A stretch of DNA of 64,000 bases, taken from Cristatella mucedo (taxonomy: Eukaryota > Bryozoa > Phylactolaemata > Cristatellidae). The stretch covers positions 552,001 through 616,000 of the forward strand of contig WPIO01000164.1 in assembly GCA_009760855.2 (NCBI GenBank). The letters are read 5' to 3'. The notes beneath the pieces were generated by a model, which worked only from the letters and a program-made list of their open reading frames with translations, did not search any database and was not told where the DNA came from. Shown one piece after another: positions 34,340 through 45,848 of this stretch (within the stretch, counting starts at the first letter, position 1; each line of letters opens with the position of its first letter). Position numbers and translations under genes: made by a program.

Positions 34340-34655
34340 CTAACTATTAGATCTACTCCCCCACCAGGTTAAGCATCGCACCATCCGCTTTTCGGAATCT
34401 AACTGTTTAACTATACCTCGTACAAACCTCATATCCTTTGGAGACCATGCCTAAAGTTCGTTTTTTCTTCCGGAGCCTGGAACTCACTTATCGGAGCATT
34501 TAGTGGATCTATCTGCGTGATTCGTCATTTACGTGCTGACACTGTGCATGCTGCAACCATATTTGCATGCTGATCCTGCGCATGTCACCCATAATCATGT
34601 TGTGCTTGCTGTCGTTAAGCATGCTAAAACTCACCATTCGATCGTGCTGTCACTT
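34340..34655 (+). mobile_element. LINE-A C-terminal coding and 3' UTR fragment
   Basis: agatctactcccccaccagg, aagcatcgcaccatccgctt and gtacaaacctcatatccttt match LINE-A. The tail is missing. Confidence 0.72.
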
Positions 34656-35529
34656 AACCTATCCTTATATGTCAAACTCGAATGTACCCGCCATTAAGTA
34701 TAAACCTCTGAGGTGAGATTATAACGGCAAGGACATTATTTATTGAAGCCAGTTGAGTTAATTCTAAAATTACTCCTACTAAGATTTGTTTCTGGTACGT
34801 CCTTAAAGTTTTGCACCGTAAGTCTGTTTCAAGCTTTTAACCCACATCATTCATGCATCCGATTTTTTCTCTCAGCAATCACTACATTGATAAGATCAAC
34901 AGATTGTCTCTACGGAAGTACCATAATTACGCAACTGTCCAAACTGTCGAGGTGCATTACAAATGCAATAATTCAGTTTAAATTAAATTACCAACTAAAT
35001 TTTCTAAACATTTTTCAGTGTTTATTTCATGCATACCTAGCCTTAAACTTCACAGAGCCATATTTTTACTAATTTAAGCAAGAAATTGTGTCATACCGTA
35101 AGATGGACCCTTGTATCACGTCGAAAGATGGCACACCTCCGTCAAGTGGCAAGATGGCATAGCGTTGTCTTCCGTGATAGATCTACCATGACTCAGGCAA
35201 GCGAGTCCACCGGCAGTGAGCTGCTCATTGGCAGTAAGCTGAAATTACGGTAGAATAGCTAAATAATACTCTAAGCCAAAGCGGCCTCCGGCTAATATTA
35301 ATATAAACAGCTGTAAAATTTACTTTTAGCAAGAGTACACAAGTAGAAAGGCATTTGAATAGATATGCTATTTGACGAAACAAATAAATTTAAGATGAGT
35401 TTTGGGACTTTTGGAAGGGAATTTTTATTATCGGTAGAAGGAAAAAATATTTGGAACTGTAACTGCAAACGACCTGCGGAATTTTTCCATAGTCGGAAGC
35501 TATCAGATAGACTCTTCTGTAATACTAAT

Positions 35530-35912
35530 AGTAAATCTGATATAGCGCCCTCGGAGAACCCCGTCTCTTTCTAGGCACTTTAAATTTGCTGCAAAGGAAG
35601 CACAATCGAATGGTTAATGGTAGCATGCTCAATAAACAGCAAGAATGACTGGTTAGGGGTGACATGCACAGGGCCAACATGCAAGTGTGGAAGTGGCATG
35701 CAAGTGGCAGCATGCACAGTGTCAACACACATAAGTACGTAACGACGAATCACAGGGACCCAGTAGATGCTGACCTAAATAGGTGCGCTTTTAGTTTCTT
35801 TTTAAATGTGGTCTAGTCAGGGGATATCGTGACGCAATTCGGAAGTAAGTTCCAGGCTTTGAGAGCATACGAACTAAAGGCATGGTCTCCAATGGATTTG
35901 AGGTCGGAAATA
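35530..35912 (-). mobile_element. LINE-A 3' end fragment
   Basis: Inverted tail (gcgccctcggagaacc, tctttctaggcact) followed by 3' UTR and the last coding codons on the minus strand. Confidence 0.72.
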
Positions 35913-36679
35913 GTTAGTAAGTAAATGAGATAGAATGAATGTTGCTTTTAATATCTGAGGTCTATACGTTTTTAAGTAACACATTATTCCAGCAACTTTT
36001 AAAGAATATAACATATAAGAAAATGTATAAGAATATAGCCAGTGTCGCGTTTGCGAAACAATCAAAACTTTGCATTCAACCCTCAACTCTACCAGCAAAA
36101 TAGCTACTCTAGTTCACCTAGAAAATATGCGACGGCTACTCATTTTCAGATGTGATCCAAAGCACTTTTAGATAACAGATTTAATTTTAAATCAATACAA
36201 GGCTGCTAGCATACATATGGGAATCCCTTTAGGAATCGGAAGCAAAACTAGAGAAAAATGTAATCTCTAATAAATTATTTTTGACGAATTAACTGTTCTT
36301 TTATTGAACAAAACGTTGACTGTCAAAGTGGCAGAATAAAACGCATGCACCTGGCGCCGAATGCACAGGTCTGTTCAGCACACACGCATCGGCTGCTAAT
36401 AAAACTGGCTAGCTTGAACGTGGCATTTACACCACCTAAAGGCTTTCTGCAAGCCAAACCATTGAATATGATTTTTCAAGAAAGTTTGCATTTCTTCGCA
36501 TGCAACACTTCCGCCACCGACTGGCATAGTAGATTCCTGGATGCGTTAGCACCTGCCGCCGTCAAACGACAACGCTCTTTTTTCATTCGCAGATTTCCTT
36601 TCCTTAGGTTAGGAAAGCAATCTGGCGATATGCGAGTCCGCCGAGCAGCGATACAGCTCTGACCAGACCCAAACAGATC

Positions 36680-36965
36680 AGATGACAAACCATCTACTCT
36701 CCAACTGCCGACTATGGCACATCTTTTTCAGCGGTCCCGAGCTGCTACTTCTATGCTACTCACTACCTCAACTGCTCTCCTAACTTTGCTATGCTTCCAA
36801 CTTTCACTTTGTTGCGTGAGACGAAGTCTGTTGGCTACCGAATGCGTACCGAAAGCCGCTTAGGCTGTGAGTTGAGTGAGCTATTGCAAAACACTCCTGC
36901 GCAACACCCACATGGTCTTTATGACTTTGTGGAGTTACAGACGGAGACACATTACATTAAATCAC
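36680..36965 (+). mobile_element. LINE-B 3' end fragment
   Basis: Plus-strand copy of the LINE-B 3' block, closely matching the end of the 23.5 kb element and finishing acagacggagacacattaca. Confidence 0.75.
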
Positions 36966-37439
36966 GCAGGTAGGCTTTCCTTCTACCGAAAAGCGATGCT
37001 TGTTGACGGTCTAGGTAAAAAATAACCTCTCCGAGTGAGGCAAAGTCGGCCATTTTAAGCAGAATTCAGGCTAGATGCGACTACTAGAAGTTTCAATTTT
37101 CACGATACACGATCGTATGTTATGACATCATTGACCGCTAATTACTAGAGTTCAGGAACCGCTAACGATATCTAGGCAGTTACAAACTGTTGTTACAGCG
37201 TGCAGATACTTCACAATGGCCTTCCATTAACCCGTTGATAGACCCGGTCACAACTGAAGCATCCGTTGAGATTGATCAGCAAGGTGGTCCCCTAAAAATA
37301 TTTGCGCAAAGCTATTTGAGGTCAGCCTTCGGTTACTTTAGGTCAGAAAAATAGCTGTTCCTGGTTATCGCTTAAGTACTTAATAGTTTGCAGTCAGGTG
37401 CTTTTACTCAAAACTTCTTGAGCAGCTGAACTCATCACC

Positions 37440-38010
37440 ATAATTCTTTCGCAGCGAATCTGGCTTAGCATCAGCATCGGACCCTATGAACTCCACTTCC
37501 AAGGGCTTGAGAGTCACTTTCCCATGTCCTCATTTCACCCACTACGCCTCATGCTTAGCTTAGCTCTTCCATTTTTCTTTTTGCTCTACAACAGTTCATT
37601 ATATCTATATCTTGCTTGCTCAAAAGTTCCAGTCGGAATTCGGGACTATCCATTTCACAGACATTATTTAGTTGAAAGTTTACAATGACCTTCTGAGCAG
37701 CTGGTCAGGCACAGAGACGCTCGTAGCTAGCTTGCATCTGTCTCATGCACCATTTCACTCAATCAGCCAGCAGGTCCTTCTGTCACCACCTACTATGAAT
37801 CGCCGTCCTTTAAGTCTCAGCTGAAAATGCATCTGCTGTGAACCCAGTGAACTTGTCTACGGTGCAACCCTGCGTTTTGCACACTTGGCGGCTCATGGCT
37901 CAGTCCATGTCACTGATAAAATACACAACTAACTAATCGTCTCGGATTTCTGCTTGTGTGCTTTCTTTTTAGGGTGCTTTATCAAGTGCATTATTATTAT
38001 TATTATATTC
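37440..38010 (+). mobile_element. LINE-C-like 3' fragment
   Basis: Weak coding-end similarity (cctttaagtctcagctgaaa, atgcatctgctgtgaaccc) and a terminal agggtgctttatcaagtgca followed by (ATT)n at 37990. Probably the same or a sister family to the 45 kb element. Confidence 0.45.
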
Positions 38011-38104
38011 TTTTGAATGTAGACCTAAGCATTATGCTTTGCGAAATTTCGCTGGCTGATCTAAAACCATAATACTTATGTCATTAACCTTCGGCTATTG
38101 CTTC

Positions 38105-38195
38105 CTTTACAGGAAGTTGTAGAGTGCCAGGATATATTTAGTTCTCTTTTGAGGACGCTGTGAAAACGACTCATTATCATTACAATAAATGACAT
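38105..38195 (+). mobile_element. LINE tail remnant
   Basis: gtagagtgccaggatatatt, tagttctcttttgaggacgc and ATT-rich end resemble the LINE-A/C hairpin tail. Confidence 0.45.
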
Positions 38196-39018
38196 TATCA
38201 GCGTCAGACATCGGCTTCTCGACTAGGCTATATCAATGGGCAATCGAGTAATACAAAAAGTTATTGTTGAGCAGCGAGTAGGTTTGGGCGCGGAACCGAG
38301 AACCTGGACTTACATTGCGTCGTCTGTTAGTTGTGCTTCCGTGAACAAGTAATGGCAAAGGACTCACTTTCACGAAAAAACTCCACGCTTCCCGAACGAC
38401 CATTGTGCCACAGTTTCTTTCCGAGAAATCGGTGCTTTTGGAAGCAATCACCAGGAACGATAGCTGTGCAATCGTTTTGGACTTTTTGCCTATTGCAGAC
38501 GCAGGGAGCTGGCTGCAGTGAGATGACACATTCTTTTAATTAGGAACGAAAAAAGGAGCTTTGCGAGCTCTGCCAGCATTTCTAAGTAATGTACAAGCCA
38601 CTACCGCAGGTTAGCCGGTGCAGCGGCAGATGCAAAGTAAACAGAGGGCTTGACGTTTTTTCACTAACACCCAGTCCAAGAACAGCATCGCTCGCATCCG
38701 CTGAAGCTAGCCGACAGAAACAGTAGAGGCAACTGCATACTGCAGCTCGCTTTTAAGCCAGCTGCTGCACATATCAAGTCAAGTTCGCATTGCTGCTCGT
38801 TGCCACGGCTTAGGCAACTGCCTCAATTGTCGTATAACGCGCCATTTCACGTGCGCCACTGGTTGTGATCCTAGAGCCACTAGACTAAGCTCTTCCTTTC
38901 AGTCCGTCCCCGACGGGCTCTTAGACCATTTGGCCCCCGTGGGTGGCTGTTGTGAGTCACTGCGTCTCGACGAGCATGAAGTCTTGGCCGCAAAATGTCA
39001 AAAGTCGTCCAAGAGGAT
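38196..39018. other. EFHB 3' flank
   Basis: Should contain the EFHB 3' UTR on the minus strand. Only the doubtful Cys-rich exon candidate is noted. Confidence 0.4.
38368..38512 (-). other. Possible unassigned Cys-rich exon
   Basis: Acceptor CTCACTGCAG and donor GTGAGT bound an open 48-codon frame PAPCVCNRQKVQNDCTAIVP continuing GDCFQKHRF and ending FFRE. Four cysteines suggest a small extracellular domain, but no family is recognised and it may be chance. Confidence 0.25.
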
Positions 39019-39213
39019 CTAAGCAACTGCGAGCTTTGACATCGGTTGAGTCTCGAGCTGCTGCAACTTCTTTGCCTGAATTTCGTCCAAGATGCTGCGA
39101 AAAGACTCCACGCTGACATACCCCTTAGGATGCAGGGCCGCAGCCTTCTCATAGAGAGTGTCGAAGCTGTCCAACGTCATTTCTACTCCGATGCTCGTGA
39201 ATAGCTCTCGTAT
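39019..39213 (-). CDS. EFHB: EFHB terminal exon with stop codon
   Basis: 195 nt after acceptor CTTTCAG, phase 0, ending in TAG at 39021-39019. It encodes IRELFTSIGVEMTLDSFDTL, YEKAAALHPKGYVSVESF, RSILDEIQAKK and a C-terminus ending SKLAVA. This is the degenerate third EF-hand-like helix pair that closes EFHB proteins. A frame-shifted open frame on the same strand (to 38880) is a shadow. No clear polyadenylation signal was located. Confidence 0.92.
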   Translation of the reverse strand: MRELFTSIGVEMTLDSFDTLYEKAAALHPKGYVSVESFRSILDEIQAKKLQQLETQPMSKLAVA

Positions 39214-39754
39214 CTGAAAGTGGTAAAATCAACTTCCTGTGGGAGTCTACTCAAACGCAGCACATCTCCACCATTGTATATAACGGGTGCTCGTAGACAA
39301 AACTTTAAAATAGATTCTCAGCGTATAGACTCAAATAATGCCCATATTCGCTTGCTCTTTTAGTTCAGGGATAGACACGCTGGTAAGTAACAGCATGGTA
39401 TTAAACAAAGCAATAGAGATAGAATTAAAACGCAGCTGCAGAAAACAGTAGAAGCAGGAATAAATTTGCTGTCTTGGATTTTGGTAGCAAAGTGCATAAG
39501 CAGATCCATGTGCCGGAGGACTCAAAAACCTGACTGGCCGTTGTCGACATCATGGTTAGTCAGCAGTCAACCTTTATAATTTGTGCGCTAGGCAATTTAT
39601 CATCACTGGAAATCTTTCAGTGTGCCCAGTATTTCTTAGTCCCTGTGCTGCTGACTTTTGCGCTACGCAAACGAATTATTTGACTTAAAAGCCTCAGCAG
39701 TGCCGTTATAAAAGCGCTATGCGCAAGCCGCGGAAGGGGCTGAGCAGTGTGCAA

Positions 39755-39955
39755 AGCAGCTACCTCGACTTCCCTTCTGACACGGCTGTGCTTCTCACTT
39801 TCGCTTTGTTGCGGGAGGTTAAGTGTGCTGGCTACCTTGTGCGTACCAAAAGCCCCTTAGGCTTTGAGTGCGCCATAGAAAGCTCTCCTGTAAATTCGCG
39901 TAACTCTCACTTAGTCTTTATGGCTTTTCGGAGTTACAGACGGAGGTAAATTACA
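39755..39955 (+). mobile_element. LINE-B 3' end fragment
   Basis: Plus-strand terminal block from cttcccttctgacacg to acagacggaggtaaattac. It lies about 540 bp 5' of the EFHB terminal exon, in the last EFHB intron. Confidence 0.7.
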
Positions 39956-39989
39956 TAACGGCCACACCACTTCGAGGAAAAGCCTTTGA

Positions 39990-40095
39990 TAGCATTCGAT
40001 CGTGCTGCTTTTGCAGCAAATGTAAATTGCCTAGAAAGAGATTGAGTCCTCTGAAGGCGCTACATCAAATGTACAATTATTATCAGTATTATAGC
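39990..40095 (+). mobile_element. LINE-A tail-only copy
   Basis: cattcgatcgtgctgctttt, gcagcaaatgtaaattgcct, gattgagtcctctgaaggcg, ATT-rich end. Confidence 0.75.
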
Positions 40096-40164
40096 CTCGA
40101 GGAAGATATCCATCTCCGTGCCTGCTGGCTTTTGACGCTTGCTCCTGCATTCATAATTTATTTC

Positions 40165-40340
40165 GCCGCCCTGGTTTGGCCCAGTGACTACGGTGCTCGC
40201 CTTTAACGACCGAGGTCAATGTGTTCACCTTTACAATCGAGGTCGTTCGCTAAGGCCCTGCTTCATATGTGAAGCGCCTGGCTAGAGATTCAGTTCTCTT
40301 CGGGTGCGAAGCAAGCAAATCAAGTGTAATAAATTTATTT
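40165..40340 (+). mobile_element. SINE-2
   Basis: Plus-strand copy: CTGGTTTGGCCCAGTGACTA, CGGTGCTCGCC, degenerate B box, tail tgtgaagcgcctggctagag then ttcagttctcttcggg. Confidence 0.7.
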
Positions 40341-41197
40341 TTATTGATGGGCTTCAGAACAAGTCGCGACTAAAGCACATCAAGATTTAAATTTGTAAAT
40401 CTCACCGAAATCCCTTCTATCATGGATATCAGTACTTTAGCCCCACGAAGCATTGTTCAGATGGCAATTTGGAGACTAAATTTTGATACTTTCTGATTTT
40501 GCAGACTGATTTTGTGAGCCAGTTTGCTGAGAAACCGATTTGCCCATCATCTATCTGCTCACGTAACCTACATGGTTTGATGAAGCTAAACTACATCTTT
40601 ACAATTAGTTGAGAAAGAAATGCTGCAAACCGTGATTCGCAGCTGTTTCCTTTTTTTTCGTCAATCACGCTATAGCTTGCGCAAAATTAGGATGATTGAA
40701 TGGATGATCAAACAGATGATTGAACAGCATCATTAGTCACCGGGCTCAAGAGCCGCATGGCGACCGTCGCCGTTTCTTGCCACTTTTTCTTCTTGACTCG
40801 AGCCGACGACTTGAATTACCAAGTGTAAACCACTTCACCCCACATAGAGATTCGATTCCCTTCAACCGCAATAAAAACTGCTCATTACTATTACTGCTAC
40901 TTTTGAGCTTAGATCAGGGTGTGAGCACAGCCCTGCGCTAAGATGCGGAAAGGCAGTGTACATATTCATTGGGCTTTTAATTGTGTAATTATTAGGAAAA
41001 TTGGCAACATGGAGACAACATGGAGCAACATATAGACAGCATAAATCAACATTGAGACCAACTAGAGCAACATAAAGACCCGTCATGGATGAGCCTGGGC
41101 CTCTGCAGCTTTCCGTTATATTGTGTTTTCATATTTTGTATTATATTTTCATTGTACGTTGTAGATTGCATTTCAGTGTATATTACATTGTACTTAC
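40341..41197. other. EFHB intron
   Basis: Degenerate CAACATnGAGAC-type repeats at about 41002-41078. Nothing else is recognised. Confidence 0.5.
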
Positions 41198-41379
41198 CTC
41201 TTCTCTGTTCCTTGGCAGTAAGAAATCCTTTTCTCCCACTCCAAGATTCGAGTACACGGACGGATTTACCAGTGCGCCGGCATTTGGTTCGTCTCCATAG
41301 TTCTTGTGGTCGCTTATGCTTTTGAAACGAGGAGCTGGTAAGTCGTACCTCACAGTGGGTACGCCGTAACACCGGAAAT
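41198..41379 (-). CDS. EFHB: EFHB internal exon
   Basis: 182 nt, acceptor TTTGTAG, donor GTAAGT, entering in phase 1 and leaving in phase 0. It encodes FRCYGVPTVRYDLPAPRFKS, ISDHKNYGDE, then ALVNPSVYSNLGV and FLLPRNREE. CYGVPT-R-DLPAP and SD-NYGDE are signature segments of EFHB. A short degenerate repeat of CAACAT-type units lies just downstream at about 41002-41078. Confidence 0.92.
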
Positions 41380-41579
41380 CTACAAACATTGTATTAGCAG
41401 CAAGCTTCAGACACTCTTAAATAGGCGTGCCTTCCATAGCGAACATTAAAAGAACAGAAACCAGTAGCGAGGATACAATGGTCAGCTAAAGCCAAATGTT
41501 TAATGGTGGCTAATAAATTTACAGCAATGACGAGGTGACTTCGGCACTCGGAATGTTCTGTTTCGCTTGGTTACCTTAC

Positions 41580-41919
41580 CTTTCGTGCTCAGCCCACCGA
41601 CAACTGCATTAATCATAGCCGAGCTGGTTCGGTGGCCTCCAATGGCGCCATCGATCTGCTTGTTCACCCGACGAGTTTTGGCCTCCTTGACAACGGTCAC
41701 CGTGGTGTCTGGGTCAGCAGACTCCTTGGTGCTGACCTCGACAACACCACTAGGTAAGTTATAGTTGAGGAAATTGGCGAACGTCAAGTAGTTAATTGAC
41801 CCTTCGGTATCGACGTCGCAGTATTCCATCACCTGCGCCAGTAACTCAGCTTCAGCTGGCAATCCGAATTGGTAGCAGACAGTGGCCAGGTTATCCACTG
41901 TTATTTTCCCGCTGCCGGA
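41580..41919 (-). CDS. EFHB: EFHB internal exon with both EF-hand loops
   Basis: 340 nt, acceptor AATTTGTAG, donor GTAAGG, entering in phase 0 and leaving in phase 1. Joined to the preceding DK it gives loop 1 (DKSGSGKITVDN). It then runs LATVCYQFGLPAEAELLAQV to loop 2 (DVDTEGSINYLT) and FANFLNY. Both loops have acidic or polar residues at positions 1, 3 and 5, Gly at 6 and Ile at 8. The bidentate Glu normally at position 12 is Asn in loop 1 and Thr in loop 2, which should weaken calcium binding. The C-terminal part (about 60 residues, including INAVVGGLSTK) is a linker conserved in EFHB. Confidence 0.93.
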
Positions 41920-42077
41920 CTACAAATTACAATCTATGCATTAACCATTGATCCCCTTAATACTTTTTGCTAAGAGCAGCTGTTTATCACCGAAATCAGC
42001 TAGACAACACCGATCCATATACAGCTAACTTTCTGCATCATGCACCGTTTTCGTTAGGATTCCATGTATAGGTAAAT

Positions 42078-42404
<327 letters not shown>

Positions 42405-42500
42405 TTTCTCCGTATGTAACAGCACAAAGCCGCTGGCACTAAGTTGGCTTTACGCTCGCGATTTTTCTATTGAAAACTCAGTGCATATGGGTTTCGATGC
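42405..42500 (-). mobile_element. LINE-B terminus fragment abutting a (TA)n tract
   Basis: gtttctccgtatgtaacagc and following bases match the LINE-B 3' terminus. The element end directly touches the long (TA)n repeat. Confidence 0.55.
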
Positions 42501-42744
42501 TTATACCTTAGCAAAAAGCTTGTTGTTAAAAAAGTTATTTCTACTTTTGAGTAAGCCAGAAGCTCTTTATTCAGTGTACACAGCCTTTTTCAGCCCAGAC
42601 CGCTGCTTTAGTAACAGTGATGGGTAGCTTTTGCCCCCACCCTAACCCCTCCTCCCCTATCCTTGAGACTTTAAAAAATGAAAAGCGACTTTATTACCAT
42701 AAATTGTTACCATCTCTCTCATTTCCTTAATATACCATGAAAAT

Positions 42745-42892
42745 ATAATTCATTTTTATAGCGCCGTTAGATAGTTTAATCTCGATTCAGGCGCTTCACA
42801 TGTGCCACGGGGCTCGAGCCAATGACCTAGGCCATCACATACATCTTGACCTTCGTTCGAGGTAAGAACCTGCTGAGCCAAACCAGCACCTC
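42745..42892 (-). mobile_element. SINE-2
   Basis: Inverted copy from tttttatagcgccgtt to aaccagcacctcaac, with gctcgagccaatgacct as B box. Confidence 0.75.
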
Positions 42893-43104
42893 AACTACAA
42901 CGAAAACTGGCTCCACTAAGTTCTTAATTAGTGCCGTCAAGCAAACATAAAGATAATCTGCATCAGTTTTTTCCGATATGCAATTTTTCGGGGAATTATG
43001 AAGGATTAATCTAAAACAAGCTAGTGCACGCTGTTTTGAAGGAAACGTCTCTGTAGTTTTATAGGTTTACGAAGTCACTCATTGCCTTGATATGCTTGTT
43101 TTTT

Positions 43105-43162
43105 TGGGGCATGCTACCACTAACCATTCAATCACGCTTCTTTTTCAGGCAAAGTGAAGTGC

Positions 43163-43208
<46 letters not shown>

Positions 43209-43262
43209 AGTTCTCTGAGATGGCTATATCAAATTTTTTATTATTGTTGCTATTATTATTAT
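43105..43262 (+). mobile_element. LINE-A tail copy containing a (GA)n expansion
   Basis: ccactaaccattcaatcacg leads to aaagtgaagtgcat. Then about 20 GA units replace the family sequence AGAAAGAGATT, after which gagttctctgagatggct and the ATT end resume. Lies in an EFHB intron. Confidence 0.72.
43166..43205 (+). repeat. (GA)n inside a LINE-A tail
   Basis: About 20 AG units within the tail hairpin. Confidence 0.95.
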
Positions 43263-43385
43263 TATTAATGCTGCTTTGCCGAACCAGTACTTTAAAGAGC
43301 ATGAGCTTTGACCTAAAACTCTTAAGATTTTTAGCCCGCTGACATCGGCTCTGTCACAAGCCATCACATGGATGCTTTGACTCAC

Positions 43386-43608
43386 TTTGTCATAGAATTG
43401 GAAGGCATGGAGCAAGTTATCAAAGCTCTGAAAGTTAGCTTTCTTGAGTTGATGTCGAAGTGCAGCCACTGCACCTCTTTGATGGTCAAGGCCACGTAGG
43501 TACGCCCCTCTGCCTCTCTGGTGAATGAGATCACCGGCTCCGTATTCGTCAGGCTTCACAAGAGCTCCAAACGTATGGTCTTCGCTGATCTTCATCGTTT
43601 CCTTGATC
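43386..43608 (-). CDS. EFHB: EFHB internal exon, lead-in to first EF-hand
   Basis: 223 nt, acceptor TATTGAAG, donor GTGAGT, entering in phase 2 and leaving in phase 0. It reads IKETMKISEDHTFGALVKPD, EYGAGDLIHQRG, LRGLDHQRGAVAALRHQLKK and ends FDNLLHAFQFYDK. The last Asp-Lys is the start of the first EF-hand loop, which continues in the next exon. EDHTFG, VKPDE and RHQLKK are strongly conserved EFHB segments. The acceptor has little polypyrimidine sequence, but the phase with the previous exon agrees exactly. Confidence 0.92.
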
Positions 43609-44180
43609 CTTCAATATAGAAATGCTTTGTATTGCTCTGTTATGCACTAAATAACTAGCAAAAGGATGTTTTATTCAAAAATTGCCTATTGCTTCATGCT
43701 TAATATAGTATCTGTGATGAATATTGCATAATCTTTCGGAATATGAGATATATCACATTCGAGCTATTGTATAACACAAGATCTCAGCTTTCTGTTCCGT
43801 TTTTAATAACTGATGTCGATTTTGATTCTGGCAGCAAACGCTATGCCTGGAAAATAAGGAAATTTCAGAGGGAATCGTTCGCGATGCTTCTACTACGATA
43901 AACAAAAATAAAAATGATCTGCATTTTTAGGGCTATGTAAATAACAGGACTAATAATGTTTGCGTACAGCATCCTAAGGAACTTAACCTCTCTTTAAGCG
44001 TTCTTTCACTCGCTGCAGCTACGCAGTGGTCTCATTCGATACAACACAGTGCTCCAGCAGTAAAACAAAATGATCGGCAAGTCGGCTTCCAACAGAACCT
44101 ATTGCGTGTTGATTTACAGAAATAGTATCGTGAACACAGTCTCACTCGGCAATGCAAAAAAACAACTCCACTACTACTAC

Positions 44181-44183
<3 letters not shown>
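43609..44183. other. EFHB intron, no recognised feature
   Basis: AT-rich unique sequence before the (TC)n tract. Confidence 0.45.
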
Positions 44184-44268
<85 letters not shown>

Positions 44269-44281
44269 CGCTCGCTCGCTC
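44184..44281. repeat. (TC)n followed by (CGCT)n
   Basis: About 41 TC units, then four CGCT units. In the EFHB intron between 43.6 and 46.8 kb. Confidence 0.97.
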
Positions 44282-44589
44282 TGTAAATATCAGCCTTTTT
44301 CATTTTACCAATTGGGTGACTCTAAGCATAATCTCGCAAGCATCAGATCAAAAAGACAGATTGTCAGCCTCAAAGAGATCCTCTAGCACTCTTTTTATTT
44401 GCCTATTGCCGACCTGAGGTAGGATTGGCCCATCGAGCAGCTGCTCCAAGCCTGGCTCTTCGTCGAGCCCGCCGTCGCTGCCAACGGTAGACAGTGAGCA
44501 AGCGAGCTTCAGTCGCATCCAGTGGCGAAATCTTCAAGCCGCTACTTTATTCACAGCGAAGTGGATCATAATGAGATGGCAATGAATTA

Positions 44590-44830
44590 TGTCATTGATG
44601 TGCTTACGCGTGCTGACACTGTGCATGCTGCCACTAACCACATCTGCATGCTGACCCTGTGCATGTAACCCCTAACCATATTATTCATTTTGTTTGTTTT
44701 TCAAGCATGATTTTACTTACTATTCTATTGCATATCACTTTGCAGCAAATGTAAAGCGCCTAGAAAGAGATTGAGTTCTCTGAGGGCGCTTTATCAAGTG
44801 CAATATTATTATTATTATTATTATTTATAT
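44590..44830 (+). mobile_element. LINE-A 3' UTR and tail, well preserved
   Basis: Nearly identical to the end of the 12.9 kb copy from gcttacgcgtgctgacac to (ATT)n. The 5' boundary falls within the 3' UTR. Confidence 0.82.
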
Positions 44831-45054
44831 TTCTATCGTAAGCCCATCATAGCCGGTCAATTCAGCTGAATATAAATCTCGTAGATCTGATAGCGAGCTC
44901 AAGCAGTGCGAGAATGGAGCTCAAAGGCCTGGGTCAAAGGTCTGGGAAATGATTCCGTGGCTTCGTTAGAGCATCTCGCACTACAACGTAGTGAGTAGTG
45001 TATTGGCCAGAGTAAAGTAAGTAAAATTAGGGTAAGCTTTTCTAATTGCAAGCA

Positions 45055-45675
45055 TTTGGTGGCGATCGAGCCTTTAGCTCGTGTGCACCGAAAGTCTGGA
45101 ACTGGCTTCCAGCTAGAGTGAGTACTGACAGCAACAACTTCTCAGCATTACAGTCTCGGCTCGAGACGTATCTCTTAATGTCAGATTTCCCTTGGTCCCA
45201 TTGAGCTTCTCTTTTTGCGGCCCCGGCCTGCTTTGCACCTGCCTACCTTTGCAGGGTGCAGTGCTCGGTACTAGCCGCACGCATCGTACACCGATTGCTC
45301 TGAGCGTCTTCATGTTGGCCTTCACATGCTGACCTTTGCACGATTCAGCCATGTCACTAGATGAAGTTCTGATGAACCGATTGCTCTGAGTGTCTTCACG
45401 TTGGCTTTAGCGTACGTATCTTTTCACGATTCGGTGCATATTACTAGCTGCAGGTGTTGTAAACCGATTGCTCTGAGTGTCTCTGCGTTGGCCTGCACCG
45501 CACGCTGACCTAAGCAAGCGAACACTAGTTGCTTTGTACGTGCTCGATGACATGCATGTCACTAGTCCTCGAGTGTATTGATTCTCTCGCAGCGAGTTGC
45601 AAAGCACCTAGATAGAGATTGAGTTCTTTTAAGGCACAGTACCTAAAACCTACTGCTACTATTATTATTAAAATC
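45055..45675 (+). mobile_element. LINE-C 3' end with an internal VNTR
   Basis: The frame beginning GDRAFSSCAPKVWNWLPARV and ending LLMSDFPWSH-stop is homologous to the LINE-A C-terminus but only about half identical by eye. The 3' UTR has three tandem repeats of 86-87 bp, then a hairpin-like tail with (ATT)n. This defines a third, older or sister family. Confidence 0.7.
45291..45550 (+). repeat. 86-bp tandem repeat (three copies) in the LINE-C 3' UTR
   Basis: ccgattgctctgag starts at 45291, 45377 and 45464, each followed by a gttggc- and tgacc-containing stretch. Spacings of 86 and 87 bp show tandem duplication. Confidence 0.8.
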
Positions 45676-45689
45676 GGCTCATTCAAAAG

Positions 45690-45848
45690 CCTCATTTGCA
45701 TAGAAAAAGAAGAGCTTCGGTGACGCCTCGGTGACTGGTAGAAGAGCATCGGCGGCTATCGCGCCTGCTTGCCGTGGGCAATAAAGGATTGCCCACTGCA
45801 CGACATAGACTAGTGACTGTAGTCGCAGTGTAAACAACTTACGTGGGC
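45690..45848 (-). mobile_element. SINE-1, degenerate
   Basis: aagcctcatttgcatag, aagagcttcggtgac, ataaaggattgcccactgca follow the SINE-1 body order. The tRNA part is decayed. Confidence 0.5.

Larger units (their letters stand above)
34656..37439. other. Intergenic, mostly unrecognised
   Basis: Contains the LINE-A (35530) and LINE-B (36680) fragments only. The 105-codon frame at 36345 has no domain signature. Confidence 0.45.

Noticed and set aside
38880..39152. 90-codon minus-strand frame over the last EFHB exon
   Set aside because: Shifted frame. The EFHB frame on the same strand is the homologous one.
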